IMG/VR virus record: IMGVR_UViG_3300031688_000063
Location: 1-34,786 of that record
Direction: 5' to 3' (one strand)
Source: a virus
Length of the DNA: 34,786 nucleotides
A program made the translations under genes and the position numbers. This document shows positions 22,673 to 30,533 of this stretch, one piece after another. The notes beneath the pieces are model-generated. The model was not told the origin of the DNA. It saw only the letters and a list, made by a program, of their open reading frames with translations, and made no database searches. Positions within the stretch are counted from its first letter, which is position 1, and the number at the start of each line of letters is the position of its first letter.

Positions 22673-22992
22673 ACTGAAGCCTCTATAGCTATATAGTTAT
22701 CCGATACCTTGACCGCTAACCGCTCGGCATTGCCGAACATTGATTGTCTAACCTCTGGCTTGTATCTAATATCAATCGTTTGATAAACAAAGCCCCTACG
22801 CCTGTCATTAACACAAGACACTTTCTTGTCGCCCTGCTCTAGCGCCCTTATGCCGATGTGATCGGAATAGAAGCCAATTTCAATAGCTTGATGGCAATCA
22901 AACCCATACTCTGCCAAGTCCCTGCGTTGAATACAGGTACGGGCATTCTTGCCGTTGATCGCTCCGTTTTTAATCGTAGTCAATGTTTTCAT
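22669..22992 (-). CDS. Basic accessory protein, unknown
   Basis: 107 residues, basic, with beta-type alternation (SCVNDRRRGFVYQTIDIRYK; AVKVSDNYIAIEASV) and three Cys. ATGA overlap on both sides. No family recognised. Confidence 0.55.
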   Translation of the reverse strand: MKTLTTIKNGAINGKNARTCIQRRDLAEYGFDCHQAIEIGFYSDHIGIRALEQGDKKVSCVNDRRRGFVYQTIDIRYKPEVRQSMFGNAERLAVKVSDNYIAIEASV

Positions 22993-23315
22993 TTTGAAAC
23001 CTCGTTGTTGTCGCCCAGAATAGGACTAGTACTATAAACTTTTCCACTTGTGTGCTCGTCTTTCTCGTGCCCGTCATTAGGGAAAACAATCTTCGCCCTT
23101 GTCTCGAATGTAACGCCATTCCAGATTGACTTCCTACCAGTGATATAAACATCGATAGCTAACCCGTGAGAATTGCAAGATTCGTCATTAACGCGATAGT
23201 CACATCCAGCCCAAGTGCTATCAGTGAAGTTCTCATTATCAACGCTTAAGAAAGCCCAGCTCGGCCACTGATCGGGGTGAACTGCGGTAATACAATCTGA
23301 TTTAAGTTTAAACAT
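22989..23315 (-). CDS. Accessory protein, unknown
   Basis: 108 residues with several Trp and Cys (PDQWPSWAFLSVDNENF; STWAGCDYRVNDESCNSHG). AGGAG is close before the ATG, and the second copy of the double-hairpin element ends 11 bases before it. Overlaps the next gene as ATGA. No family recognised. Confidence 0.55.
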   Translation of the reverse strand: MFKLKSDCITAVHPDQWPSWAFLSVDNENFTDSTWAGCDYRVNDESCNSHGLAIDVYITGRKSIWNGVTFETRAKIVFPNDGHEKDEHTSGKVYSTSPILGDNNEVSK

Positions 23316-23326
23316 TTCTTATCTCC

Positions 23327-23373
23327 TAATACTGGGAAGGCCAGCTCCTACCTGAAAACCCCACTTAAGGGGC
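23327..23373 (-). repeat. Double-hairpin element, copy B
   Basis: In the leftward RNA: GCCCC-UUAAGU-GGGG-UUUUC, CAGGUAGGAG, CUGG-(5)-CCAG, UAUUA, directly followed by AGGAG and ATG. Same architecture as copies A and C with different loop bases. Confidence 0.75.
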
Positions 23374-23398
23374 ATATGTTAATCATACTAGGTTGGGA

Positions 23399-23677
23399 CT
23401 AGATCCAATCGACCTCTGGCTCCTCTTGCCACTCGAATTGCTCGGTGGTAGTAGTCGATAGCTGGTCTATTGATTCGCTCTTTATTGTGTGACTAGCTCC
23501 GCAGTGCAAAGCTTCCCCAACATACCCGTACCAGCCTGTAGAATCGCCGTCTATAACATTGCCGCACTGGGTGGCTTTTATTACTTCAGCTTTGGTTATA
23601 TCAACGCCACCGCTTACACGCTCAACAATCACCGTTGTTATGGTTCTGGTTCTAGTTCCACTAGTCGTGAATTTCAT
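23399..23677 (-). CDS. Thr-rich accessory protein, unknown
   Basis: 92 residues. The first half is beta-type and Thr-rich (TSGTRTRTITTVIVERVSGG); the end is acidic with two Trp. Preceded by copy A of the double-hairpin element, 25 bases upstream, and a weak ribosome site. No family recognised. Confidence 0.55.
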   Translation of the reverse strand: MKFTTSGTRTRTITTVIVERVSGGVDITKAEVIKATQCGNVIDGDSTGWYGYVGEALHCGASHTIKSESIDQLSTTTTEQFEWQEEPEVDWI

Positions 23678-23702
23678 TTTTTAATACCCGCCTGTTAATG
23701 TG

Positions 23703-23748
23703 AACACTGGTTGGGCCAGCTCCCACCTGAAAACCCCAGTTAAGGGGC
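23703..23748 (-). repeat. Double-hairpin element, copy A
   Basis: In the leftward RNA: GCCCC-UUAACU-GGGG-UUUUC, CAGGUGGGAG, CUGG-(5)-CCAG, UGUU. Copies A and B share most positions; C is more distant but keeps both stems. Confidence 0.75.
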
Positions 23749-23768
23749 GTTTGATTAGGTTAGTGGTT

Positions 23769-23782
23769 GGGGCCGAAGCCCC
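23769..23782 (-). terminator. UNCG-loop hairpin after the 88-residue gene
   Basis: GGGGC-UUCG-GCCCC in the leftward RNA, 6 bases after the stop at 23789, with no U tract. Flanks (AAUC before) match those of the hairpin at 14852-14865. Confidence 0.6.
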
Positions 23783-23788
23783 GATTGG

Positions 23789-24055
23789 TTAAGCGTCGAA
23801 GTCTAAGTCAGAAAGAATGAAGTCATTCAGTTTAGACCTTCTTGCGCTGGTAAAGGTGTCCCCAATAGCGTTCTTCTCCAGCAAAGAGGACATTGTTCCC
23901 CCGATGCTCTGCTTGGTGCCGCCTAAATCGTGTAGTAAATCATCGGCATTCATGTAGCTCATATTTTCTTCTTCATCGCATCGGCCGCAACAGTCTTCTG
24001 ACACATCACGGAAAGCATTGAGCATCTTGATTTCGTTCTCAGTGTATTTGTTCAT
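23789..24055 (-). CDS. Acidic accessory protein, possible HTH
   Basis: 88 residues, first gene of the leftward accessory block. Two Cys pairs near the N-terminus (EDCCGRCDEEE) and a helix-turn-helix-like LLHDLGGTKQSIGGTMSSL. Ends acidic (LSDLDFDA). Good ribosome site (AGGAGATAG) before the ATG. No family recognised; a regulator is possible. Confidence 0.55.
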   Translation of the reverse strand: MNKYTENEIKMLNAFRDVSEDCCGRCDEEENMSYMNADDLLHDLGGTKQSIGGTMSSLLEKNAIGDTFTSARRSKLNDFILSDLDFDA

Positions 24056-24585
24056 GGTATCTATCTCCTACGTGCAGCACAAAGGGGCTGCGTCCTGTCC
24101 AACCATTCTAACAACGTCAATACATAATGCAACTAATCATTTCATTAATTACCTATATATAGGTGACTGTATCTCGGTTGTGTCTGGGTGTGAGTGTGTG
24201 GTTGTGTCTGTGGGTCTGTGTGCCTGTGTGCCTGTGTTGCAACAATGCCCAGCACTTGTTGTTGCTCTTTGTATTGGTAGCGGTTGCCTATGGCATGTCA
24301 TGACAGGCAGTGAACCCTATTTGGTTCTGAACTGGTTTGACTGGATACCCCCCGACCCTTTCTGAAAAATGAATTGTTACTGATACGGACTAAGCCTCAC
24401 ATATTTTTTGAGTTTTTCACTCCCCCGTCTTTCCTAGCTCTCAAGCCCTTGGTTTGCAGTGTCCCTATTTTCCTGCTATTAAAGAACCTCTTCACTGCGT
24501 TACGATCTATTGCTAACGCAAAGTCTTTCCAGCGAGTAGAGCTATGTCTCTTATTTAAATTGTTTGTATTAATAAGGATGGTTAG
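24056..24585. other. 530-base non-coding region before the terminase genes
   Basis: No credible gene on either strand. It holds a perfect 14-base palindrome ACCTATATATAGGT (24151-24164), a G/T-rich tract on the + strand (about 24176-24240), an inverted repeat GCAACAA/TTGTTGC (24239-24245 and 24259-24265), a 10-base palindrome TGTCATGACA (24296-24305) and a C6 run near 24349. The position directly upstream of the terminase genes makes it a candidate packaging (pac or cos) site, and it also holds the accessory-block promoter. Function inferred only. Confidence 0.5.
24105..24132 (-). promoter_or_regulatory. Candidate leftward promoter of the accessory block
   Basis: On the minus strand TTGCAT (24127-24132), 16-base spacer, TAGAAT (24105-24110). 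It faces the 88-residue gene and lies about 50 bases upstream. It lacks the TTAGTGTTA word of the other early promoters. Confidence 0.45.
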
Positions 24586-24876
24586 ATGAGTCAAGCTCAG
24601 AGTGTTCTCTCTGAAGGTGTTGTTCTTGCTGATGATGATACTCAGAAGTTAGTTCAAGTCTTACGTTCTCAACATGCTCTTATGGGTATCTATGGGAATG
24701 TGTTTGAACGTCTTGGTGGTGAGCAGTTCTTGTTCGAATGGGCGCAAGACAATCCTTCTAAATATCTCACAATGCTAGTAAAGATGGTGCCTACTCTAGC
24801 GCCTACCTCTGGTCTTCAAGGTGAAATTAATATCCGTATCTCTAATGACTTACCTCGTTCAGCACTTGATGACTGA
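24586..24876 (+). CDS. Terminase small subunit-like protein (short)
   Basis: 96 residues immediately upstream of TerL. GEQFLFEWAQDNPSKYLTML and the end INIRISNDLPRSALDD recall the C-terminal part of some small terminases, but the N-terminal DNA-binding HTH usual for the family is absent. AAGGA lies about 8 bases before ATG. It could be a reduced TerS or a packaging accessory protein. Confidence 0.5.
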   Translation: MSQAQSVLSEGVVLADDDTQKLVQVLRSQHALMGIYGNVFERLGGEQFLFEWAQDNPSKYLTMLVKMVPTLAPTSGLQGEINIRISNDLPRSALDD

Positions 24877-25034
24877 TGCCATACGTCTCTGACAAACAAC
24901 GCGCCTATCTGCATATCAATGAACCTGAGATAGCAGCTAAGTGGGATGCTGAACTTAAGTCTAAAAAGAAGGATACCAGTCGGCAGAAACTAATTGCTGA
25001 CAATATACGCAAAGTATCTAATCGTAGTAGCTAA
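24876..25034 (+). CDS. Small protein between terminase genes
   Basis: 52 residues beginning MPYVSDKQRAYLHINEPEIA, followed by a Lys-rich helix. This start (hydrophobic-SDKQRAYL-x-EPEIA-x-KW) is common in small phage proteins of unknown role. TGATG overlap with the TerS-like gene and TAATG overlap with TerL place it in one translational unit. Confidence 0.65.
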   Translation: MPYVSDKQRAYLHINEPEIAAKWDAELKSKKKDTSRQKLIADNIRKVSNRSS

Positions 25035-26380
25035 TGGATCTCACACTCCCTTATCACCCTAGAAAGCAGTTTATAGACTTCCATCAACGCAGTACCCGCT
25101 TTGGTGCTATGGTCTGTCATCGTCGTGCTGGCAAGACAGTCTCCTGTATTGGTGAGCTAGTCACTCGCGGTATGTACACCAAGAAGAAGAGAGCTGAGTA
25201 TGCTTACGTTGGCCCCTTCCGCGCACAAGCTAAGAAGATAGCCTGGACTTACCTTAAAGACTTTACCGAAGGATTGAGAAAAGGCCCACCTAGAGAATCT
25301 GATCTATCTGTCACTCTACACAGTGGTGCGACCATTACCCTGTACGGCGCTGATAACCCTGATGCCTTACGAGGATTGTTCTTTGATGGCATTGTCCTTG
25401 ATGAGTACGGTGATATGCGCCCTAGCATTTGGGGTGAAGTTGTATTGCCTACGTTATTGGATCGTAAGGGCTGGTCTGTCTTTATTGGCACCCCCAAAGG
25501 AAAGAACCACTTCTATCAGATGGTTCAAAGGGCTAAGACTGAAGACAACTGGTATGAACTTACCCTTAAAGCCAGTGAGAGTGGTCTTTTAGACGAAGAC
25601 TCACTTGCTCTAGCCAAAGCTGAGATGACCGATGCTCAGTACCAACAAGAGATGGAGTGTTCCTTTGAGGCGGCTGTTCTAGGCGCTTACTACTCAGACA
25701 TCATTGCTGAGATGGAGAAGATCTGTGTTGACCACGATAAACCTCGTATTGGTGACTATCCCTATAATCCACATGAAGTTGTTCATTGTTCAGCCGATCT
25801 TGGCTACACAGACTCTACTGCCTTCTGGTTCTGGCAATTAACGGAAGAGGGGCCAATTCTAATAGATTATGAGGAGTATGATGGTCAACCTCTTGAGTTC
25901 TACTTTGATATGCTTAAAAACAAAGGCTATCAGTATGCCGATATGTGGCTACCTCACGATGCTAAGGCAACATCACTGCAAACAGGCCGATCAACGGTTG
26001 AACAGTTCCTTGACGCAGGCTTTCCCTGCCGTGTTGTTCCGAAACTAGCCGTTCAACATGGAATTGATGCCGCAAGACTCATCATGCCGCAGTGCAGGAT
26101 CAATAAAGCCACCTGTTATTCGGGGATAGAGGCGCTTCGAGCCTATAAACGCTCTTTTAACGAGAAAACCCAACAATTTGCCAATAAACCCTTGCATGAT
26201 TGGGCAAGTAATGGTTCAGACTCCTTCAGATACTTCTCACTAGTCACTGAAACCAGTAAAACAGCACTTCAAGTGGTCGATGACAACAAACCACTGCTTG
26301 AAGCCGTCACCTACACGCTTGACGACCTCTATAAGTCTCAAGAAGAAGATAGCTGGCGAAGAAGTGTGATTAGGATATAA
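25034..26380 (+). CDS. terL: Terminase large subunit
   Basis: 448 residues. Walker A CHRRAGKT (residues 28-35), Walker B GIVLDEYGDM (about 117-126), coupling motif IGTPKG (about 151-156), then the RuvC-type nuclease domain with SADLGYTDSTAFWF (first acidic residue Asp around 256), HDAKATSLQTGRS and HDWASNGSDSFRY near the C-terminus. It pumps DNA into the procapsid and cuts it. Length is normal for the family. Confidence 0.95.
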   Translation: MDLTLPYHPRKQFIDFHQRSTRFGAMVCHRRAGKTVSCIGELVTRGMYTKKKRAEYAYVGPFRAQAKKIAWTYLKDFTEGLRKGPPRESDLSVTLHSGATITLYGADNPDALRGLFFDGIVLDEYGDMRPSIWGEVVLPTLLDRKGWSVFIGTPKGKNHFYQMVQRAKTEDNWYELTLKASESGLLDEDSLALAKAEMTDAQYQQEMECSFEAAVLGAYYSDIIAEMEKICVDHDKPRIGDYPYNPHEVVHCSADLGYTDSTAFWFWQLTEEGPILIDYEEYDGQPLEFYFDMLKNKGYQYADMWLPHDAKATSLQTGRSTVEQFLDAGFPCRVVPKLAVQHGIDAARLIMPQCRINKATCYSGIEALRAYKRSFNEKTQQFANKPLHDWASNGSDSFRYFSLVTETSKTALQVVDDNKPLLEAVTYTLDDLYKSQEEDSWRRSVIRI

Positions 26381-26411
26381 TTGAACACAAATTAACCAAA
26401 GGATTTCTAAA

Positions 26412-26780
26412 ATGAACGGACAAATGCCACCACAAGGTATGCCACCGCAAGGTATGGCTCCACAGGGCATGGCCCCTCAAGCATTCCCAGCAGGTCCAGC
26501 CGTTGGGATGCCTCAAGGTCAACAGCCAGCGGGAAAGCAAGCTCCATCTCCCAATGCAGCTCAACCGCCGCCACAACAGCCAGAAAGTCACATGATGCCA
26601 GATGGCACAATGATGTCTGGCCCAGCACAACAAGGCCAGCAACCTTCACAACCTGTTCCAGCAGCCCCAGATCCAATGCAACAGCAACAAATGATGGCTC
26701 AAATGCTTAGGCAGAATGCCCCAAGCCAGCCAATAGCAGGTATGCCCCCACAAGGGATGGCACAGCAGAATAGAGGCTAA
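26412..26780 (+). CDS. Pro/Gln/Met-rich disordered protein
   Basis: 122 residues, made up of PPQGM/APQGM-type repeats at the start and Gln/Pro/Met-rich sequence thereafter; no structured domain is evident. AAAGGA precedes the ATG. Between TerL and portal it may be a head-associated or packaging accessory protein. The reverse strand carries open frames that are mirror products of the repetitive composition. Confidence 0.6.
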   Translation: MNGQMPPQGMPPQGMAPQGMAPQAFPAGPAVGMPQGQQPAGKQAPSPNAAQPPPQQPESHMMPDGTMMSGPAQQGQQPSQPVPAAPDPMQQQQMMAQMLRQNAPSQPIAGMPPQGMAQQNRG

Positions 26781-26783
26781 ATA

Positions 26784-28970
26784 ATGGACGTTGATATAGA
26801 GATTGATTACGAGACAGTTGTGGACATGAAAGCTCCCAAAAAGAGCAAGACACCCGCACAATGGCACCAGCACTGGCAGAAAGAGATGTCAGCGGCTGAT
26901 AAACGATTACGCAAGTACCTGAAGCAGGGTAACTCTGTTGTTAATCGCTATTTGGATGACAGACAAGGCTCTAGTGACTCCTATGGAGATAACTTCAGCA
27001 ATAATGCGTCTTCAAAGCTCAATCTGTTCCATAAGAATGTCTCTACAACAATGGCTATGCTGTACGGCAATACGCCAAAGATTGATGTTGTTCGCGAACA
27101 TTATGACCCAGATGACGATATAGCGCGGGTTGCCTCATTAATGTATCAACGAATGCTTATGACTGACGTTGAACCCAGCGGTGAAGACCTATCGACTGTA
27201 TTAAAAGCAGCACTTCAGGATAGATTACTTCCTGGCATGGGCTGTGCGCGTGTTCGTTACGATATGGCGACCATGACCGAGACTCAAATGAACCCCGACT
27301 CTTTTGAAAATGAAGAAATCGAGGTATTAGACTATGAAGATGCTCCTATCGACTACATCCACTGGCAAGATGTCAGATGGGGCTGGGGTAGGACGTGGAA
27401 AGAGATCCCTTGGTGGGGATTTCGTGCTTGGCTTGATAAAGATGAAGTTACTGAGCGTTTTGGCGAGAAAGTAGCCAAAAACATTGATTACAAGAACCAA
27501 ACTCCAGAAGGCAATAGCGGCAATATGGGCGCTGCCAATACTGATGAAAGAGATAATGTCCAGAAGGCAGAAATCTGGGAAATCTGGAACAAAAAAGACA
27601 AGCATGTGTATTGGTATTCTGAAGGTGCAGATCTCATTCTGGACTATAAAGAAGATCCATTAGGGCTGGATGGGTTTCTACCTATGCCTAGACCTATGAT
27701 AGCCAACTGCACAACCACGTTATTTACACCGCAAGCCGATTTTATACTTGCTCAGGACTTGTACAATGAAATTGATGAGCTACAAAGCCGTATAAGCACC
27801 ATTACTCGCGCTATTAAAGTAGTGGGCGTATATGACAAGGCATCAGGTGATTCAGTGGGCCGTATGCTCAAAGAGGGTGTTGAAAATGATCTAATACCCG
27901 TTGATAACTGGGCGATGTTTGCTGAGAAGGGTGGGTTGCAAGGAAGTATCCAGTGGTTCCCTGTTGAGGTCATAGTGGGTGTATTGCAGACACTACAACT
28001 TGTACAGCAGGCTAAGACTGAACAATTGTATGAAATAACAGGCATGAGTGACATTATGCGCGGAGGTGCTACCGATCAGTACACTTCTGGCGGTACTCAA
28101 GCTATTAAAGCCAAGATGGGGTCTATCGGCATTCAGGCGTTGCAAGAGGAGTTCGCTAGGTTTGCTAGTGATCTTGAGGCTCTAAAAGCTGAAGTTATAT
28201 CAAAGCACTTCAGCAAAGAGACTATTGTTGAGCAATCTAACGCTGGATTTCTCCCAGAAGCTGATAAGACGTATGTCTCCGATGCCATTGACTTAATGCA
28301 GTCAACGGATGTGAAGTGGCGTGTAAACATCAAGCCAGAGTCTATTGCGATGGTTGACTACGCCCAGATTAAGTCTGAGCGCAGTGAATTCCTGATGGCA
28401 ATGTCTCAGTATATCCAATCTGCTTCAAGTGCTGCTGCTGCCCTTCCAGAATCCTTACCTATCCTTCTTGAAATGCTCAAATGGGCTATGGCTGGGTATA
28501 AAGGGGCTGAATATCTTGAAGGCACGTTTGATCTAGCGATTGAAGGGGCCAAGAATATGCCACCGCCTGGACAAGATGATAATGGTGCCGCTCAGGATAA
28601 TCAGGTTAAGCTCCAGATAGAGCAGATGAAGATTCAAGCGAGCCAGCAAAAGCAAGCAGGTGAAGTTCAGAAGATTCAAATCAAAGCTCAAGCTGACATG
28701 CAGGTTCAGCAGGCTAAAATACAGTCTGAAATGGCCAAGATGGAAGCTGATAACCAGCGAGACATGACGATGGAGCAAATGCGCTCTCAGAGTCGCTTGC
28801 AGGAGATAGCCTCTGATCTTCAGGCGAGTATCCAAGAGATACAAGCCAATATGAAGGCTGACCTAATGATTGAACGCGCCCAAGCCACTTACGATATTGA
28901 ATCTCAAGGGGTTAACCACGAATACTCAATGAGTGAGATAGAAGCCCAAGCAAGAGGCAGAAACGAATGA
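26784..28970 (+). CDS. Portal protein
   Basis: 728 residues, of P22-like size. The N-terminal region includes WQKEMSAADKRLRKYLKQGN and SKLNLFHKNVSTTMAMLYGN, typical of podovirus portals; a central RWGWGRTWKEIPWWGF and the EIDELQSRISTITRAIKVVG helix follow. The C-terminal ~130 residues are a long Gln/Lys/Met-rich coiled coil (about 605-720). It forms the ring through which DNA enters and leaves. It follows TerL and the Pro-rich gene and overlaps the next gene as ATGA. Confidence 0.85.
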   Translation: MDVDIEIDYETVVDMKAPKKSKTPAQWHQHWQKEMSAADKRLRKYLKQGNSVVNRYLDDRQGSSDSYGDNFSNNASSKLNLFHKNVSTTMAMLYGNTPKIDVVREHYDPDDDIARVASLMYQRMLMTDVEPSGEDLSTVLKAALQDRLLPGMGCARVRYDMATMTETQMNPDSFENEEIEVLDYEDAPIDYIHWQDVRWGWGRTWKEIPWWGFRAWLDKDEVTERFGEKVAKNIDYKNQTPEGNSGNMGAANTDERDNVQKAEIWEIWNKKDKHVYWYSEGADLILDYKEDPLGLDGFLPMPRPMIANCTTTLFTPQADFILAQDLYNEIDELQSRISTITRAIKVVGVYDKASGDSVGRMLKEGVENDLIPVDNWAMFAEKGGLQGSIQWFPVEVIVGVLQTLQLVQQAKTEQLYEITGMSDIMRGGATDQYTSGGTQAIKAKMGSIGIQALQEEFARFASDLEALKAEVISKHFSKETIVEQSNAGFLPEADKTYVSDAIDLMQSTDVKWRVNIKPESIAMVDYAQIKSERSEFLMAMSQYIQSASSAAAALPESLPILLEMLKWAMAGYKGAEYLEGTFDLAIEGAKNMPPPGQDDNGAAQDNQVKLQIEQMKIQASQQKQAGEVQKIQIKAQADMQVQQAKIQSEMAKMEADNQRDMTMEQMRSQSRLQEIASDLQASIQEIQANMKADLMIERAQATYDIESQGVNHEYSMSEIEAQARGRNE

Positions 28971-29299
28971 GATGGAAGCAATCCTTAAATAAAGAATCAG
29001 GGAAGTATGAGTTCATCCCAGTTGATGAAGCTGCTAGAAAAGTTAGCACAGCAATACATGGAGATATTGTATCGTTTGTATCCCCTGTAGATGGCTCAGT
29101 TATCTCTGACAGAAAACAACTCCGTGAACACAACGAAAGAAACAATGTTGTCAATTCTTCAGAGTTTGACCAAGGATTCTTAGATAGAAAAAGAAAGGAA
29201 CGTGAACGACTCTATACTGGCGAGCATACGGCAGCAGAGAAGTTTGAAAGAAAGCAGGAGATTTATAACAATATAATGCGCCTAGAGCGCGAGGGCTGA
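28967..29299 (+). CDS. Conserved phage head-region protein, unknown
   Basis: 110 residues. IHGDIVSFVSPVDGSVISDR followed by KQLREHNERNNVV is a pattern I recognise from small proteins between portal and scaffold genes in other phages; role unknown. The C-terminal half is a charged helix (RKRKERERLYTGEHTAAEKF). Confidence 0.65.
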   Translation: MRWKQSLNKESGKYEFIPVDEAARKVSTAIHGDIVSFVSPVDGSVISDRKQLREHNERNNVVNSSEFDQGFLDRKRKERERLYTGEHTAAEKFERKQEIYNNIMRLEREG

Positions 29300-29303
29300 A
29301 ATT

Positions 29304-30335
29304 ATGAATGAAGCAAATGAAGTAGAAGTAGAGATAGAAGAAGATTCACTCAATAGCGCACTGGCAGACGCATGGGATGCCTCGGAGATAGATAATGGAG
29401 GAGAAGACGCAGCAGAAGTCCAAGAGCCAGTCAGCCTTGGAGCGGGGGATACAGGAGGAGATACAGGGCAAGCAAGTGACGAAAGCCCAGTACGACAAAG
29501 CGAGGACGATTCTAGCCCAGTCAGTACGCAGTCAGAAGAAGACTCAAAGCCTCCCGTAGGTCTATCACTTGAATCCAGAGAAGTCTGGAATGATGTCCCA
29601 GATGCAGTAAAGGCTGATATTGCTCGCCGTGAACGCGACTATGAAGCAGGAATAGAAAAACATCGAGTAGCTACGCAGCGCGTTTCTGCTATGGATAGAT
29701 CTCTTCAGCCGTACCAGCAATATTTACAGATGAATGGTGGCGCAGGAGAGGCTTTGCAGGGTCTATTGCAGACTGGCTCAAGCCTACAGATGGGATCACC
29801 TATTCAAAAGGCACAGGTTGTTGCGGGACTCATTAAGCAGTTTGGTGTTGATATTAAGTCTCTAGACTCAATGCTTGTGGGTGAAGCCCCCTCTGCCGAA
29901 TCCCAGCAGCAGAGTCAGATGGAACAGATGTTTAATGAACGTCTTGGCCCAATGCAGCAGCAGCTTCAAGGTTATCAGCAGCGAGAACAGCAGGAGCGCC
30001 AGCAGGCTCAGGGACAAGTTGCCCAAGAAGTAACTAACTTTGGGTCAAATAACGAGTTCTATAACGATGTTCGTGGTGATATGGCTGATTTACTGGATAT
30101 GGCTGCTAATCGTGGCCGCGAGATGAGCATGGATGAGGCTTATAACCTTGCCTGCTCTAATCATCCGCAAATATCCAAGATTATGTCTGGAAGATCCTCG
30201 CAGCAGTCAGTAAACCAGAAAAGGCAGGCTGCTAGCTCAATATCAGGCTCGCCTGGAGGCGGAATGCAGGGAAAAGCCGCTAATTCAGTGGCATCTGCTC
30301 TAAATGATGCTTGGGATTCTGCTGGACGGATGTAA
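29304..30335 (+). CDS. Scaffolding protein
   Basis: 343 residues, acidic N-terminal third (Glu/Asp/Ser-rich, largely disordered), a Gln-rich helical centre (MEQMFNERLGPMQQQLQGYQ and following), then a C-terminal region ending in NDAWDSAGRM. Acidic and helical, and directly before the major capsid gene, as expected of a scaffold. SSLESR-like SLESREVWNDVPDAVKADIA is also typical of podovirus scaffolds. Confidence 0.75.
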   Translation: MNEANEVEVEIEEDSLNSALADAWDASEIDNGGEDAAEVQEPVSLGAGDTGGDTGQASDESPVRQSEDDSSPVSTQSEEDSKPPVGLSLESREVWNDVPDAVKADIARRERDYEAGIEKHRVATQRVSAMDRSLQPYQQYLQMNGGAGEALQGLLQTGSSLQMGSPIQKAQVVAGLIKQFGVDIKSLDSMLVGEAPSAESQQQSQMEQMFNERLGPMQQQLQGYQQREQQERQQAQGQVAQEVTNFGSNNEFYNDVRGDMADLLDMAANRGREMSMDEAYNLACSNHPQISKIMSGRSSQQSVNQKRQAASSISGSPGGGMQGKAANSVASALNDAWDSAGRM

Positions 30336-30365
30336 AATGAAGGTATAGACTAGGCCCATATAGGG

Positions 30366-30385
30366 AAAACCTCGCGGGTTTCTTT
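30366..30385 (+). terminator. Weak intrinsic terminator after scaffold
   Basis: AAACC-TCGCG-GGTTT forms a small stem followed by CTTTA. It may reduce readthrough from the scaffold gene into the capsid leader. Confidence 0.4.
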
Positions 30386-30482
30386 ATGTGTTACGCAGAT
30401 GTTCGCGCAACTGTGTTAGACACGAAGGATTCCTCGCAGTATCCTCCGTCAGAACTAAGGCTTCGCAGCTAAGGTTAAAGTC

Positions 30483-30500
30483 GTGTTCCATGTGGAACAC
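30483..30500. promoter_or_regulatory. parS-like palindrome before the capsid gene
   Basis: GTGTTCCATGTGGAACAC has two perfect 8-base arms. Its central 16 bases differ by one base from TGTTCCACGTGGAACA, a form of the bacterial parS site bound by ParB. No parB gene is in the window. It could also fold as a 7-bp RNA hairpin in the capsid mRNA leader. Confidence 0.5.
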
Positions 30501-30533
30501 ATTAATTGCTTTTACTGATAGGAGGATCGCCTG

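Noticed and set aside
22415-23748. CRISPR array as explanation of the repeated elements
   Set aside because: Copies are few, diverged, unevenly spaced (about 370 and 910 bases) and separated by genes.
24397-24594. Leftward 65-codon ORF in the non-coding region
   Set aside because: It begins with a TTG inside the small terminase gene, has no ribosome site and no recognised motif; treated as chance.
26370-26676. Two leftward ORFs opposite the Pro/Gln-rich gene
   Set aside because: Their Trp/Cys/Leu-rich sequence is what the reverse of PPQG-type repeats gives; no ribosome site.
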